Source of the DNA: DTU015 sp964641455
Lineage (GTDB): Bacteria; Bacillota; Sulfobacillia; Fermentithermobacillales; Fermentithermobacillaceae
Direction: 5' to 3'
Length of the DNA stretch: 64,000 bases
NCBI GenBank assembly: GCA_964641455.1
Contig: CAZXLH010000003.1
Coordinates: forward strand, 25,169 to 89,168
Part shown: piece after piece, positions 53,761 to 62,552 of the stretch
How positions within the stretch are numbered: the stretch's first letter is position 1
Layout: each line of letters starts with the position of its first letter
Notes under the pieces: model-generated
What the model was told of the DNA's origin: nothing
The model's database searches: none
What the model saw: the letters and a program-made list of their open reading frames with translations, nothing else
Translations under genes and position numbers: made by a program

Positions 53761-54195
53761 ATATAGATCATTGAGGTGTTACGCGTGTATCTCCCTTATT
53801 TTGAATCAGGCAAACCTAAAGTATTCAGGCCACAAAACTGCCGGTTCATATCAACAGGCCAATGGACATATGCAGTTAGCGTTATTATTGTTCCGAGAGC
53901 AGGTAGCGTCGAACATAATGATCGGCCAATTTGCCGCTGAAGCGCTCATTTTGGCTGAACCCGGCAATACTGTAGGTGCAATTCAGATTGCAGGCACCAC
54001 CAACGCATACCAGATTCCGTTCTTCGTTGTGGCATGCGACTATGTGATCCTTGGCGAAGAAATATTTGCAGCAGAGCACACTTTGCCAAAAACGGACTCC
54101 ACCTGGGAAGCCTTCGGGCAGAAGACATCATCAAGGCCCTATGGCTTGGGCTTATGTTGTACGGAAAACTTGGCCGGGAAACTACCGCTTCCCCA
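53761..54195 (+). pseudogene. Decayed DUF6754 paralogue
   Basis: Three reading frames carry consecutive pieces related to the DUF6754 protein at 18513-19289. The first reads EVLRVYLPYFESGKPKVF...STGQWTYAVSVII, the second REQVASNIMIGQFAAEALIL and AIQIAGTTNAYQIPFFVVACDY with ILGEEIFAA, the third LGSLRAEDIIKALWLGLMLYG. The alignment order matches the intact protein (ERVATNIAIGAFWAESLIF, AIQIAGTANTHQIPFFVAACDY, LIGEEIYAA). At least two frameshifts separate the pieces and the N-terminus is not found, so this is a pseudogene of an ancestral second copy. Confidence 0.75.
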
Positions 54196-54249
54196 AAAAT
54201 TCGAATCTGCGTTCATAGGGCCACGTGCCGTGATGCTTCTTCCTCCGCC

Positions 54250-54534
54250 TCAAAACCTAACAAGATTCATGTCTAAATACCCTATGAAACAGGCCAGAAG
54301 TGCAATGGAAACAATGACTGATACAAAATACGCAACCCTTTTCCACCTATGTTGTAGAAATTTCTTAGTCCAAGCATTGAGTATTTGTCCTAAAAAGCAA
54401 AAGGTTGCCACAGGCATTGCATAAAGCAGTACGTTACTCCTTCCGGCGCTAATCTGCATAGATACCAACATCCAGCCCATAAAGGTAAAAACAATGTAGT
54501 ATACGAGTAAATCCAACAAACCACTCGCCTTCAC
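54250..54534 (-). CDS. Small membrane protein of unknown function, coupled to purC
   Basis: A 94-residue protein with about three hydrophobic segments (VYYIVFTFMGWMLVSMQI; LLYAMPVATFCFLGQIL; VAYFVSVIVSIALLACFIGYL). It begins within the purC stop (4-nt overlap), which suggests translational coupling. I do not recognise a family. Its 3' end faces the DUF6754 pseudogene. Confidence 0.55.
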   Translation of the reverse strand: MKASGLLDLLVYYIVFTFMGWMLVSMQISAGRSNVLLYAMPVATFCFLGQILNAWTKKFLQHRWKRVAYFVSVIVSIALLACFIGYLDMNLVRF

Positions 54535-55232
54535 TTCGTTTTTCCCTCATTGGCGAAAATTTTTGCATAAAGCTCTTTCTGCAAAAGAACCCGGCCGTCC
54601 TGAACAACCCTCATGCTATCGCCTGATACCTCGTCAATAATCATAGTCTCGCCATCCACGTCGCCGAATTCATATTTTATGTCAATCAGTTCGAGCCCTT
54701 TTTCAGCCAGATGGCTCTTTAAGATGGCCGTGGCCTCCTGAGCGGTTTGTTTCATGTACTGAGCAGCCTCTCTGGATACTATGTTCAATGCTACCAAAGC
54801 ATCTTCAGTAATGAGAGGATCTCCACGGCGATCATCTTTTAGCGTAAACTCAACCAAAGACGGGAGAACGGTTCCCTGCTTAACATACTTTCCATAGCGC
54901 CGTTCGAAACTTCCCCAAGCCTTCTCACGACATATCACTTCGACATTATATGACTTAGCACGTTTCACCACAATTGAGTTTGCGTCATGGCCAAAATCCT
55001 GCCCAAGGCCAATGAAATGAGTAGGAATACCTGATTTTTGCAGCACATCGAAAAAGTAAACAGTGGTCCATAGTGAAGCGTTGCCCTTCCCTGCCACTTC
55101 GCCGATTACTTGGTTTGCCCCGGAATCAATTTTACCTTCTGAACCGGTTACGGCATCTTTGAAATGAAGTAGGATATTGCCGTCTTGCATCAGCAAAACG
55201 TCTTTGGTCTTGCCTGTGTAAAGTTTCTTCAA
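54531..55232 (-). CDS. purC: Phosphoribosylaminoimidazole-succinocarboxamide synthase
   Basis: A 233-residue SAICAR synthetase: starts MKKLYTGKTKDVLL, with GNASLWTTVYFFDVLQKSGIPTHF, VKRAKSYNVEVICREKAWGS and IDIKYEFGDVDGETMIIDEVSGDSMR. It catalyses the ATP-dependent joining of CAIR and aspartate in purine synthesis. The start is TTG with GGAGGT 6 nt upstream. It is away from other pur genes in this window. Confidence 0.95.
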   Translation of the reverse strand: MKKLYTGKTKDVLLMQDGNILLHFKDAVTGSEGKIDSGANQVIGEVAGKGNASLWTTVYFFDVLQKSGIPTHFIGLGQDFGHDANSIVVKRAKSYNVEVICREKAWGSFERRYGKYVKQGTVLPSLVEFTLKDDRRGDPLITEDALVALNIVSREAAQYMKQTAQEATAILKSHLAEKGLELIDIKYEFGDVDGETMIIDEVSGDSMRVVQDGRVLLQKELYAKIFANEGKTK

Positions 55233-55535
55233 TGTACGACCTCCACGTGTATATCATATTGTTGAACTGAGAATCTTAATTCTCTCAAAATCTTCTGTAT
55301 TGAGCCAAGTCGGCTTGTTATCTTGTTTTCAATGACTATTCTTACACAAATCTGTTTTGTCAGCCACCTGAAAACAAGCAACCAGGCGGCTTCAGAAAAA
55401 CATGTGCATACCACTTCGTAAGCAATAGATCTTATAACTTGTCGTTATCCGGCCAACATGCCGGACATTGCGTGGAGGGATCGCAAGGGTATCTCGGCGA
55501 CCTGGGCTTCAGCATCCCTTACGCACAGTATCAAA

Positions 55536-55570
55536 AGGGGAACATCTGGCGATGATATCCCCCTTGTTCA
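55536..55570 (-). terminator. Possible terminator after the amidohydrolase
   Basis: AAGGGG and CCCCTT flank an 18-nt loop; on the minus strand the stem ends CCCCTTTTG, 45 bp after the amidohydrolase stop. Confidence 0.4.
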
Positions 55571-55612
55571 TTCACGGTATTTCATTTGCCAATCTATGCC
55601 TATCTGCTCTGA

Positions 55613-56791
55613 TTAAAGCATCTCGAGTTGTACTACCGGATCTCTTCTTTCCTGAACCAGATGGCCGTCGATGAATACTTTTTCTGCTACGGTCATGCTT
55701 TCGAAAGGATGGCCGCTCCAAATCACCAGGTCGGCGTCTTTGCCTTTCTCGATACTACCAACCCTGTCAGATATGCCGATGAACTCGGCAGGTGTTATTG
55801 TAATTGCTCTAAACGCTTCGTCTTCGGGCATACCTTCCCGAACCGCCAGACCTGCATGAAGTGGCAGCCATTTAGTATTACCGGAATCGTCACACTGAAG
55901 AGCTATTTTCACACCGGCATTGCACAAAATACCAGGGTTCTTAAGAGAAATATTAGCTACTTCCATTTTGGATTTTGCCAGAAGCAAAGGCCCTACAGTG
56001 CAGCGGACCCCCTTTTCCGCCAGCACATCTGCAACCAAATAGCCTTCAGTAGCATGCTCTATGATGAAATCAAGATTAAACTCCCGGGCAATTCTCACTG
56101 CAGTAAGAATATCATCTGCCCTATGCGAGTGAATCCTCGCTTTTATCTCACGCCGCAGAACCCGTGCCAGGGCCTCCATCTTCAAGTCTACTTCTAGATT
56201 GTCTCCTTCTTTTTCGGCCTTTTTCATATAATTCTTAGCCTTTGTCAATGCATCACGAAGCACAGCAGCATTTCCCATTCTAGTATACGGCATTATCTTT
56301 TTGTCCTGTCCATAACGGCGTTTAGGATTCTCTCCCAAGGCCATTTTTAAAGCCTCGGTTCCTGGAATAACCATTTCTTCTGCAGTCTTGCCTCGAAGTT
56401 TCATGGCAAAGCCTGTTCCGCCTATAATGTTTGCACTGCCAGGCCCTGTGTAAACTATAGTTACTCCTGCTGCAGCCACATCAGCAATTGACTTGTCTTG
56501 AGGGTTTAAAGAATCGATTCCTCTCAAATGAGGAGTTACGGGATCTGAGTACTCATTTCTATCTGCGTTAGCCCACACATTGGGTTCCCCAAATACAGCC
56601 AAATGGCTATGGCAGTCGATTAGGCCAGGTGTAACAACTTTACCTTTTGCATCAATTATCTGAACTCCCTCAGGTACGGCTATGTTCTTGCCGGCATCCT
56701 TAATCTTGCCGTCTTCTACCAAGATTGCTCCGTTTTCTATTATCCCTTTGGTAATTGTGTGGATTTTTGCATTGACTACTGCAAAAGTCAT
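55613..56791 (-). CDS. Amidohydrolase family protein (imidazolonepropionase-like)
   Basis: A 392-residue metal-dependent amidohydrolase. The metal motif is LIDCHSHLAVFGE near residue 60, with later histidines in ARIHSHRADDI and FIIEHATEGYL, and D in LQCDDSGN. The C-terminal DADLVIWSGHPFESMTVAEKVFIDG is typical of imidazolonepropionase-like and related cyclic amidohydrolases. It is not a clear HutI. ATG with AGAGGAGG. The substrate cannot be given; a role in peptide or heterocycle breakdown is possible. Confidence 0.85.
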   Translation of the reverse strand: MTFAVVNAKIHTITKGIIENGAILVEDGKIKDAGKNIAVPEGVQIIDAKGKVVTPGLIDCHSHLAVFGEPNVWANADRNEYSDPVTPHLRGIDSLNPQDKSIADVAAAGVTIVYTGPGSANIIGGTGFAMKLRGKTAEEMVIPGTEALKMALGENPKRRYGQDKKIMPYTRMGNAAVLRDALTKAKNYMKKAEKEGDNLEVDLKMEALARVLRREIKARIHSHRADDILTAVRIAREFNLDFIIEHATEGYLVADVLAEKGVRCTVGPLLLAKSKMEVANISLKNPGILCNAGVKIALQCDDSGNTKWLPLHAGLAVREGMPEDEAFRAITITPAEFIGISDRVGSIEKGKDADLVIWSGHPFESMTVAEKVFIDGHLVQERRDPVVQLEML

Positions 56792-57269
56792 GGTAGTCCT
56801 CCTCTTGGTTCAATTTTCATTGCTTAGCCTGGGACCGTAACGCAATATTCTGCACATAACTATGAAACGACTTACGCGCAACACAACTTCAATGCCACAT
56901 TACGAAAGGCATTTACTCGCAATTGCTTTCAAACAACTAATAGAAAGCCACTCTACTTTGAAGCCCTGATCTGAAACCCGGCCAGTCGTTCTATCTACAA
57001 CTCATAAATAGCTACTCTACTTACAAACCCACAATCATGTGCAAACCGCATTAGGGGCATACATTTGTAGATACGACAGAACTTACAAACCCATAATCGT
57101 GTGCAAACCCAAATCGCAAACTTGAGATGCTGGCAAACTTCAATTGCCTGTAAATTGCAGTTACTTGCACATCTCACCTTCTGCCTGCTATTTGCTGCTT
57201 CTCTTGGGTCGACATCCCATCAGCTAACGTAGCGAGTCTCGGCAAACTTCAACCGCCTATAAATTCCAT
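56792..57269. other. Intergenic region full of short imperfect repeats
   Basis: ACTTACAAACCCA copies occur at 57019 and 57081, each followed by an AATCRTGTGCAAACC-type stretch. GGCAAACTTCAA copies at 57132 and 57241 extend over ~45 bp into the tail of the downstream-flanking dat gene. No gene is supported. Confidence 0.55.
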
Positions 57270-58130
57270 TTACTTACAAGTCTCAGCCACAATTTCCTTA
57301 AGCCCCTTTTGAACCATTCTGGTAATATTTCCGGGAGTACCTGTTCCAATAACCGCATCATCAACCTTCAAAATTGGAGTAATTTCAGATACTGTTCCGG
57401 TCATGAAGCTTTCAGACGCATTTTTCACAATTTGCTCAGTCAAATGGGCCTCAACGAACGGAATGCGCTTACGCTCGCAAACTTCAATTACTACGCTCCT
57501 GGTAATACCGGGCAAAATCCAATTGCTAAGCGGAGGAGTCATCAAAATGCCGTTTTTTACAATAAATAGGTTGGTGCGGGTACCCTCTGTTACCATGCCG
57601 TCCGGCCGGATCTGAATTGCTTCCCAGCAGCCAACATCTTTAGCTTTTTGCGCCGATAGTATGTTTGGAAGAAGATTTACACTCTTAATGTCACATCGGT
57701 GCCACCTTATATCCTCAGCAGTAATAGCCGAAACACCCGTCTCCCATTTTTCCGAAAGAGCTTCATTGTCTACGTCGCTTACATACATATACACAGTTGG
57801 CGGAGTATCTACGGCAGGGAAAACATGAGTTCTTTCTGCGGCTCCCCTGGATACCTGTATATACAAGCTGCCTTCCTTAACCTGGCTCTTTTCCCGTACT
57901 TCTTCACACTTTTTCATTAGTCCCTCAATACCGGAAGGAAGATCGATACGAATCTCTTTGAGGCCTCTTTCCATGCGTCTAAGGTGAGGCTCTAACGTAA
58001 AAAATTTACCGTTGTAAATCCTTGCAACCTCGTATACTCCGTCGCCGAAAATAAAGCCCCTATCCAAAGCACTAATCTCGGCGTTTCCCGGCTCCAAGTA
58101 CTCTCCATTCAAGAACTCTAGCACTCTCAT
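57270..58130 (-). CDS. dat: D-amino acid transaminase (class IV PLP aminotransferase)
   Basis: A 286-residue class IV aminotransferase with DRGFIFGDGVYEV near residue 23, the PLP lysine at K149 (WHRCDIKSVNLL) and TEGTRTNLFIV near 180. The RWHRCDIKS pattern fits D-alanine/D-amino acid transaminase rather than branched-chain aminotransferase. It moves amino groups between D-amino acids and 2-oxo acids, which suits a genome with racemase and D-amino acid dehydrogenases. ATG with AGGAGGAG. Its 3' tail is repeated downstream. Confidence 0.9.
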   Translation of the reverse strand: MRVLEFLNGEYLEPGNAEISALDRGFIFGDGVYEVARIYNGKFFTLEPHLRRMERGLKEIRIDLPSGIEGLMKKCEEVREKSQVKEGSLYIQVSRGAAERTHVFPAVDTPPTVYMYVSDVDNEALSEKWETGVSAITAEDIRWHRCDIKSVNLLPNILSAQKAKDVGCWEAIQIRPDGMVTEGTRTNLFIVKNGILMTPPLSNWILPGITRSVVIEVCERKRIPFVEAHLTEQIVKNASESFMTGTVSEITPILKVDDAVIGTGTPGNITRMVQKGLKEIVAETCK

Positions 58131-59100
58131 CGTCTTACTCCTCCTATTTCCATACTTCTCAACTTATGTTTACTGCGATCGGTTCAGCCTTGCCAATCCA
58201 CTTTGTTTTTGCCAGATTGCCACTGATGCTGCTTTGGCCAATACCGCTCATATATCCACTTTTATCCTGATTCGAAGTACGCTGACTTTACATCAACATA
58301 CTATTCATGAGAGGATCAAGATACTTAGTTTGAATTCGTTTTTGGTACCGTGTTTTCCTGCTATTATGGAAGATAATTCAGATTTCAGTAATAATTGCTG
58401 CAATCTCTTTACCGTTAGCCCTGTTGGCATTCTCAACGTACTCTTATCCAGGTCTTATCCAGCCACATCGGGCTCCTTGAGGTTGAACCTGAGAGAACAG
58501 CCATTGCCTGTGAAGTCAATTTCGCTATTACCGATCTGGCACAATAACCGATTGCATCCGGAAGCTCCGGGGTACAGTCCAAGTTAACCTGCCGAAAATT
58601 GGGCCTTGGTGTTTAATTTGACAACTCGAGCTCAAATAGGTGACAATTTCAAATCATTAATAGGTTAATTTAAGAGCTCACAAACAATTGGAGAAATTTA
58701 TTTTAGGTTACCATCCTTTTGGGCCTCCTGAACAGCTGGATATTGCGGCACGCTACAGGGCTGTTTTTGTGCCGAACACAGCCCTCATTTTCTAACCGAA
58801 CATTTCGGCCAATACCGCAAGAGAATGAATCGACCGGAGGAGTATGACGAGTATGAGAGGAACATATGCAGGCAATAGTCTTTTCGAAGGCTGGTTTGAT
58901 GATACCATTTTCAAGAATGTAGCTCGCCTTAGTAAGGCTGCAAGAGTCCTAGGAGAATCAGCACCGGCTTATTATTTTCAAGAATGCAGCTCGCCTCAGC
59001 ACGCCTGCATATTTCGGTACTCCATTACATATGGGACGAGGGGAAGTCCTTATCTATGCAACTTGAAGGAATTTGTTCAGAGTGGATACCAGAAATTAGA
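58131..59100. other. Long intergenic region with possible gene remnant
   Basis: About 970 bp. The plus frame 58234-58587 contains a coding-like stretch (SGSLRLNLREQPLPVKSISL, then LPIWHNNRLHPEAPG), but I cannot name a family and there is no good start. A near-direct repeat of an AAGAATGTAGCTCGCC / AAGAATGCAGCTCGCC motif occurs at about 58912 and 58979. Confidence 0.4.
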
Positions 59101-59177
59101 TGGTCGGGGAGACAGGATTTGAACCTGCGGCTTCATGGTCCCAAACCATGCGCGCTGCCAAACTGCGCCACTCCCCG
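59101..59177 (-). tRNA. tRNA-Pro (TGG)
   Basis: On the minus strand: acceptor CGGGGAG / CTCCCCG, D-arm GCGCAGTTTGGCAGCGC, anticodon stem CATGG/CCATG with loop TTTGGGA (anticodon TGG), T-arm GCAGGTTCAAATCCTGT, discriminator A and encoded CCA. Confidence 0.95.
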
Positions 59178-59311
59178 ACATAACTTTGAACCAATTATTC
59201 GCAAGCAAAATACTTTAAACCTCGAAAGCGCTAGGCATATTATATGATTTTTGTGCCATAGAAGCAAATAAATCGTCCTGGCGAATAGGCCGGACTCAGA
59301 TATTGATACCT

Positions 59312-59712
59312 GTTGCCGCACTGAGACAATGTGAGCTGCCAAAAGCCCGCAAACCCGCCGGAGTGGCTCTCCAGGCGAGCCAGTTGGCAGCCTAAAAGCT
59401 CCAAAACCCATCGGACCGGCTCTGTAGGCGAGCCACTCAGCCGCCTAAAAGCTCCAAAACCCATCGGACCGGCTCTGTAGGCGAGCCACTCAGCCGCNNN
59501 NNNNNNNNNNNNNNNNNNNNNNNNNNNNNNNNNNNNNNNNNNNNNNNNNNNNNNNNNNNNNNNNNNNNNNNNNNNNNNNNNNNNNNNNNNNNNNNNNGCG
59601 AGCCACTCAGCCGCCTAAAAGCTCCAAAACCCATCGGACCGGCTCTGTAGGCAGGCCAATCAGCAGCCTAAAAGCTCCAAAACCCATCGGACTGGCTCTA
59701 CAGCCGAGCCAA
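59312..59712 (-). repeat. 53-bp tandem repeat array B, interrupted by an assembly gap
   Basis: Units anchored on GGCTCT begin at 59365, 59418 and 59471, and after the gap at 59641 and 59694, all 53 bp apart; a degenerate copy precedes them at about 59312. The consensus holds GGCTCTGTAGGCGAGCC (a 5-bp inverted repeat), ACTCAGCCGCC and TAAAAGCTCCAAAACCCATC. Sequence is unrelated to arrays A1/A2 although the period is identical. Apparent ORFs are repeat artefacts. It lies between tRNA-Pro and the phosphodiesterase gene. Confidence 0.95.
59498..59597. other. Assembly gap (100 N) inside array B
   Basis: Exactly 100 N, so the real length and repeat number are unknown. Confidence 0.95.
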
Positions 59713-59905
59713 TCAAGTCATATTCGTACTTTTCAAATCATCAAGAGCAGTATTACTAGGACGAGATAGCCAGGGTGGACCGTACAAGGAAGGTAACCGC
59801 CAAGCCCCCCGAGAGAAAATATTCTGGATTAAATCCCGTAAGTACCCACGCGAGCAACGTCATTCGCACTAATAACACATGACGCCCTTTAGGTTCGAAA
59901 ACTCT

Positions 59906-60406
59906 TCATCCCAGATACTTCATTATCGGGATGAGTTTGGCTTTAGCACGGCGCCCCGAGGTATCTATTAGGGCGACCGATGGCTCGTAGCCGTATCTAG
60001 GGCTATGTAGGCTGCCAGGGTTTACAAAGAGAATCCCTTCTTTGTAGAACACTTGTGGAGTATGCGTATGGCCAAAGACTGCTACCTGCACTCCCAATTT
60101 CTTCGCTCTGTGTATCAACAATGCAAGATCCTGTTTTACTTTGTAAAGGTGCCCATGAGTCAAATAAGTCTTCTTGCCATCTAATACAAGCATCTCTTCA
60201 GTAGGCCCACGGACCATATAGTCACAGTTACCTACAACTGCTGTGACTTTACACTTGGTAGCTGCACCTATTAGTTTAGCGTCTTCATAAAAGTCCCCTG
60301 CATGCAAAATATGCTCTGCATCTTTTAAATAGGGCAAGCAATCTTGTATTCGTTTCCTGTCCCCGTGAGAATCGGAGATAACACCGATTAGCAAAATCCA
60401 CCTCAA
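59906..60406 (-). CDS. YfcE/MJ0936-type metallophosphoesterase
   Basis: A ~166-residue calcineurin-like phosphoesterase: GVISDSHGD, ILHAGDFYEDA, VVGNCDY, LTHGHLYKV and GHTHTPQV give the full set of Asp, His and Asn metal ligands. It ends NPGSLHSPRYG as usual for the family. The start may be TTG at 60406 or TTG at 60394. It lies downstream of rdgB and rph, a familiar clostridial order. Confidence 0.93.
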   Translation of the reverse strand: MRWILLIGVISDSHGDRKRIQDCLPYLKDAEHILHAGDFYEDAKLIGAATKCKVTAVVGNCDYMVRGPTEEMLVLDGKKTYLTHGHLYKVKQDLALLIHRAKKLGVQVAVFGHTHTPQVFYKEGILFVNPGSLHSPRYGYEPSVALIDTSGRRAKAKLIPIMKYLG

Positions 60407-60508
60407 CCTTATCGGCTCATTCTCTATTTTACCGAAGGCTTATCAAGCCTTCCCAACTACTTTTCATATTTCCATTGTGTTTTTTGAACTGATGCTGTTC
60501 CAACCGGT

Positions 60509-60590
60509 CCAAATAAATATCCAAATACAGTCCAAACACCGATTGAAATACCGATCCAAATATCGATCTAAATACCAATCCCAGTACTGT
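60509..60590. repeat. 12-bp tandem repeats (about seven copies)
   Basis: Units such as CCAAATACCGAT recur with small changes: CCAAATAAATAT, CCAAATACAGT, CCAAACACCGAT, TGAAATACCGAT, CCAAATATCGAT, CTAAATACCAAT, CCCAGTACTGT. They fill the space between the phosphodiesterase and rdgB genes. Confidence 0.75.
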
Positions 60591-60634
60591 CCCAATTTGA
60601 CACCTATACTGCAAACATATATTACAGATCCATA

Positions 60635-61249
60635 TTACAAAAACTGCCTCATTAGTGGAATCAACCGCTTGATAGCCCTTCTTCTATGGCTGATTTCGTC
60701 CTTTTCCAAATTAGATGCCTCTCCAAAGGTTTTCCTTAATTCCACTGCATAAAACAACGGATCGTAACCGAATCCGTTAGTCCCTCTAAGTTCATTACTT
60801 ATGATACCCTCTACACTTCCTGTCGATTGGGCAATAACTCCCCTTGAATCAGCCACTGCAATTGCACACCTATAACGGCAAGTGCGGTGCTCCCAGGGAA
60901 CTCCGTCTAAAAGTGCAAGCAACAACTGATTATTATCCTCATCAAGGCCCGATTCTGAAAAGCGGTGTGAATTCACCCCGGGAGCACCGTTAAGCTTGTC
61001 TACTTCTAACCCGGAATCCTCTCCAAGACATATCAATCCCGAATACCTGGTTCCTTCCATAGCCTTATTCTTGGCATTTTCCACAAATGTGGTACCTGTT
61101 TCCTCTATCTCAGGCATGCCTAAATCCATGGCACTTAAGAAACACCAGTTCACATCAGGAGCATATTGGACAAAGATCCGTTTTAATTCGCGAATCTTGC
61201 CTGGATTACGCGATGCTACTGCAATAGTTTTGCTATCTTTCAATGTCAT
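60635..61249 (-). CDS. rdgB: Non-canonical purine NTP pyrophosphatase (RdgB/HAM1)
   Basis: A ~204-residue HAM1 family protein. The substrate loop is IAVASRNPGKIRELKRIF (SxNxxK form), with GEDSGLEVDKLNGAPGVNSHRFS and GTNGFGYDPLFY. It removes dITP/XTP from nucleotide pools. ATG at 61249 is chosen; the frame begins with a TTG at 61267. Confidence 0.93.
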   Translation of the reverse strand: MTLKDSKTIAVASRNPGKIRELKRIFVQYAPDVNWCFLSAMDLGMPEIEETGTTFVENAKNKAMEGTRYSGLICLGEDSGLEVDKLNGAPGVNSHRFSESGLDEDNNQLLLALLDGVPWEHRTCRYRCAIAVADSRGVIAQSTGSVEGIISNELRGTNGFGYDPLFYAVELRKTFGEASNLEKDEISHRRRAIKRLIPLMRQFL

Positions 61250-61410
61250 AACCCACCGTTTCTTCAATCAAAACTGCCAAGTTGCCTCAGGACAATTGCC
61301 GTTTCTTCTGGAGACTTGACTATATTAACCACACTTAAGGTACAGGCCTAAACCTGATTGTAAGCATTCATGAACATTCATAAACATCCATGTAATCTCT
61401 GGAATTCATG

Positions 61411-61558
61411 TGTATAAATTCGCAGGCCTTCTACTCTTAACTGCCAGGCCAAGTGCCTGTTTTGGCTTTTCCATGTCATCCACTAGGATCCATGTTTACG
61501 AATTCGCAGGCCGTATGTTCTCAGCTGCCAGGCCCAACGCCTGTTTTTGCTTTTCCAT
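61411..61558 (-). repeat. Tandem 84-bp duplication of the rph 3' end
   Basis: The last ~64 nt of rph (61495-61558) recur at 61411-61474 with roughly 80% identity. The shift is 84 bp, exactly 28 codons. The downstream copy still encodes a related peptide (MEKPKQALGLAVKSRRPAN) against MEKQKQALGLAAENIRPAN in the gene. Confidence 0.8.
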
Positions 61559-62242
61559 AAGATTCTCAATACCCTGTTGAGCAAGTGAGAGCAGTTGCTG
61601 CAGTTCAGAACCGGAAAAAGGTGACTCTTCAGCGGTTCCTTGTATTTCGATAAACTCACCTTCTCCTGTCATAACTACATTCATATCTACATCTGCAGCA
61701 GAATCTTCTGTGTAGCAAAGATCAAGCAGGGGGACCTTGTCATGAACCCCTACGCTTACCGCAGCAACGTAATCTGAAACAGGAAACCGGGCCCATTCTT
61801 CGGTTTCTTTGATTTTGGCTAACGCAAGCATCAAAGCCACAAACCCACCTGTTATCGAAGCAGTTCTGGTCCCGCCATCCGCCTGTATAACATCGCAATC
61901 TATCCACACTGTTTTTTCGCCCAGCAATGTCAGATCGACTGCTGCCCGAAGACTCCTGCCTATAAGCCGCTGAATTTCCATAGTCCTGCCTCCAGGCCTG
62001 CCACGTGACACTTCACGCGACGTCCTGTTCGGCGTAGCGCCTGGTAACATTGAGTACTCTGCCGTAATCCACCCGGAAGATGTTCCTTTGAGAAAAGACG
62101 GAACCCTATCATCAATCATGGCCGTACATATCACTTTTGTTTCGCCGGTTTCAATAAGACAAGAACCTTCAGGATGCTTAAGAAATCCCGGGGTAATTCT
62201 AACCGGCCTCAACTCATCTGGTTTTCGGCCGTCAACTCTCAT
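61496..62242 (-). CDS. rph: Ribonuclease PH
   Basis: A 248-residue phosphorolytic 3'-exoribonuclease. MRVDGRKPDELRPVRI opens the chain; GATPNRTSREVSRGRPGGRTMEIQRLIGRSLR is the catalytic RNA-binding stretch (split here over 32 residues) and IDCDVIQADGGTRTASITG follows. It trims tRNA 3' ends. ATG at 62242 has GAGGTG upstream; the 62269 start is rejected. Its 3' tail is duplicated beyond the stop. Confidence 0.95.
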   Translation of the reverse strand: MRVDGRKPDELRPVRITPGFLKHPEGSCLIETGETKVICTAMIDDRVPSFLKGTSSGWITAEYSMLPGATPNRTSREVSRGRPGGRTMEIQRLIGRSLRAAVDLTLLGEKTVWIDCDVIQADGGTRTASITGGFVALMLALAKIKETEEWARFPVSDYVAAVSVGVHDKVPLLDLCYTEDSAADVDMNVVMTGEGEFIEIQGTAEESPFSGSELQQLLSLAQQGIENLMEKQKQALGLAAENIRPANS

Positions 62243-62461
62243 TTCATGCACCTCTTTAACACTGCTCACCCTAGTCCAATGATAGCTATGCTGCCCAAAT
62301 TGCAGGTTTTTATTTTAGCGTTCTATACGCCCTCTTTGTGGCCAACTCAATATACTTACGTAATCCGTACTTAACGTAATAATCATCTAACGTAACAATC
62401 GCACACTTAAGGTAAAAATCTCAAGCGCAAGTTACGAAACTTGCAGTCTCAAGACTATTTG

Positions 62462-62552
62462 CTAACTATTTGCTTCCTGCTTTGTTACTGCTTTACTTAC
62501 CTTTGCTTACTGCTTTACTTACTATTTGCTTACTGCTTTACTTACTGCTTCT
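62462..62552. repeat. ~22-bp tandem repeats covering the DUF2179 gene end
   Basis: On the minus strand, GTAAGTAAAGCAGTAAGCAAA-like units repeat about four times, the first of them including the last codons and stop of the DUF2179 gene (AGCAGTAAGTAA). Confidence 0.75.

Noticed and set aside
55229..55414. 61-codon ORF overlapping the purC start
   Set aside because: Not PurS-like and without ribosome site; its end contains the purC ribosome site, so probably chance.
55613..56791. Imidazolonepropionase (HutI) completing the histidine pathway
   Set aside because: Only general amidohydrolase similarity is visible and it is 9 kb from hutUH.
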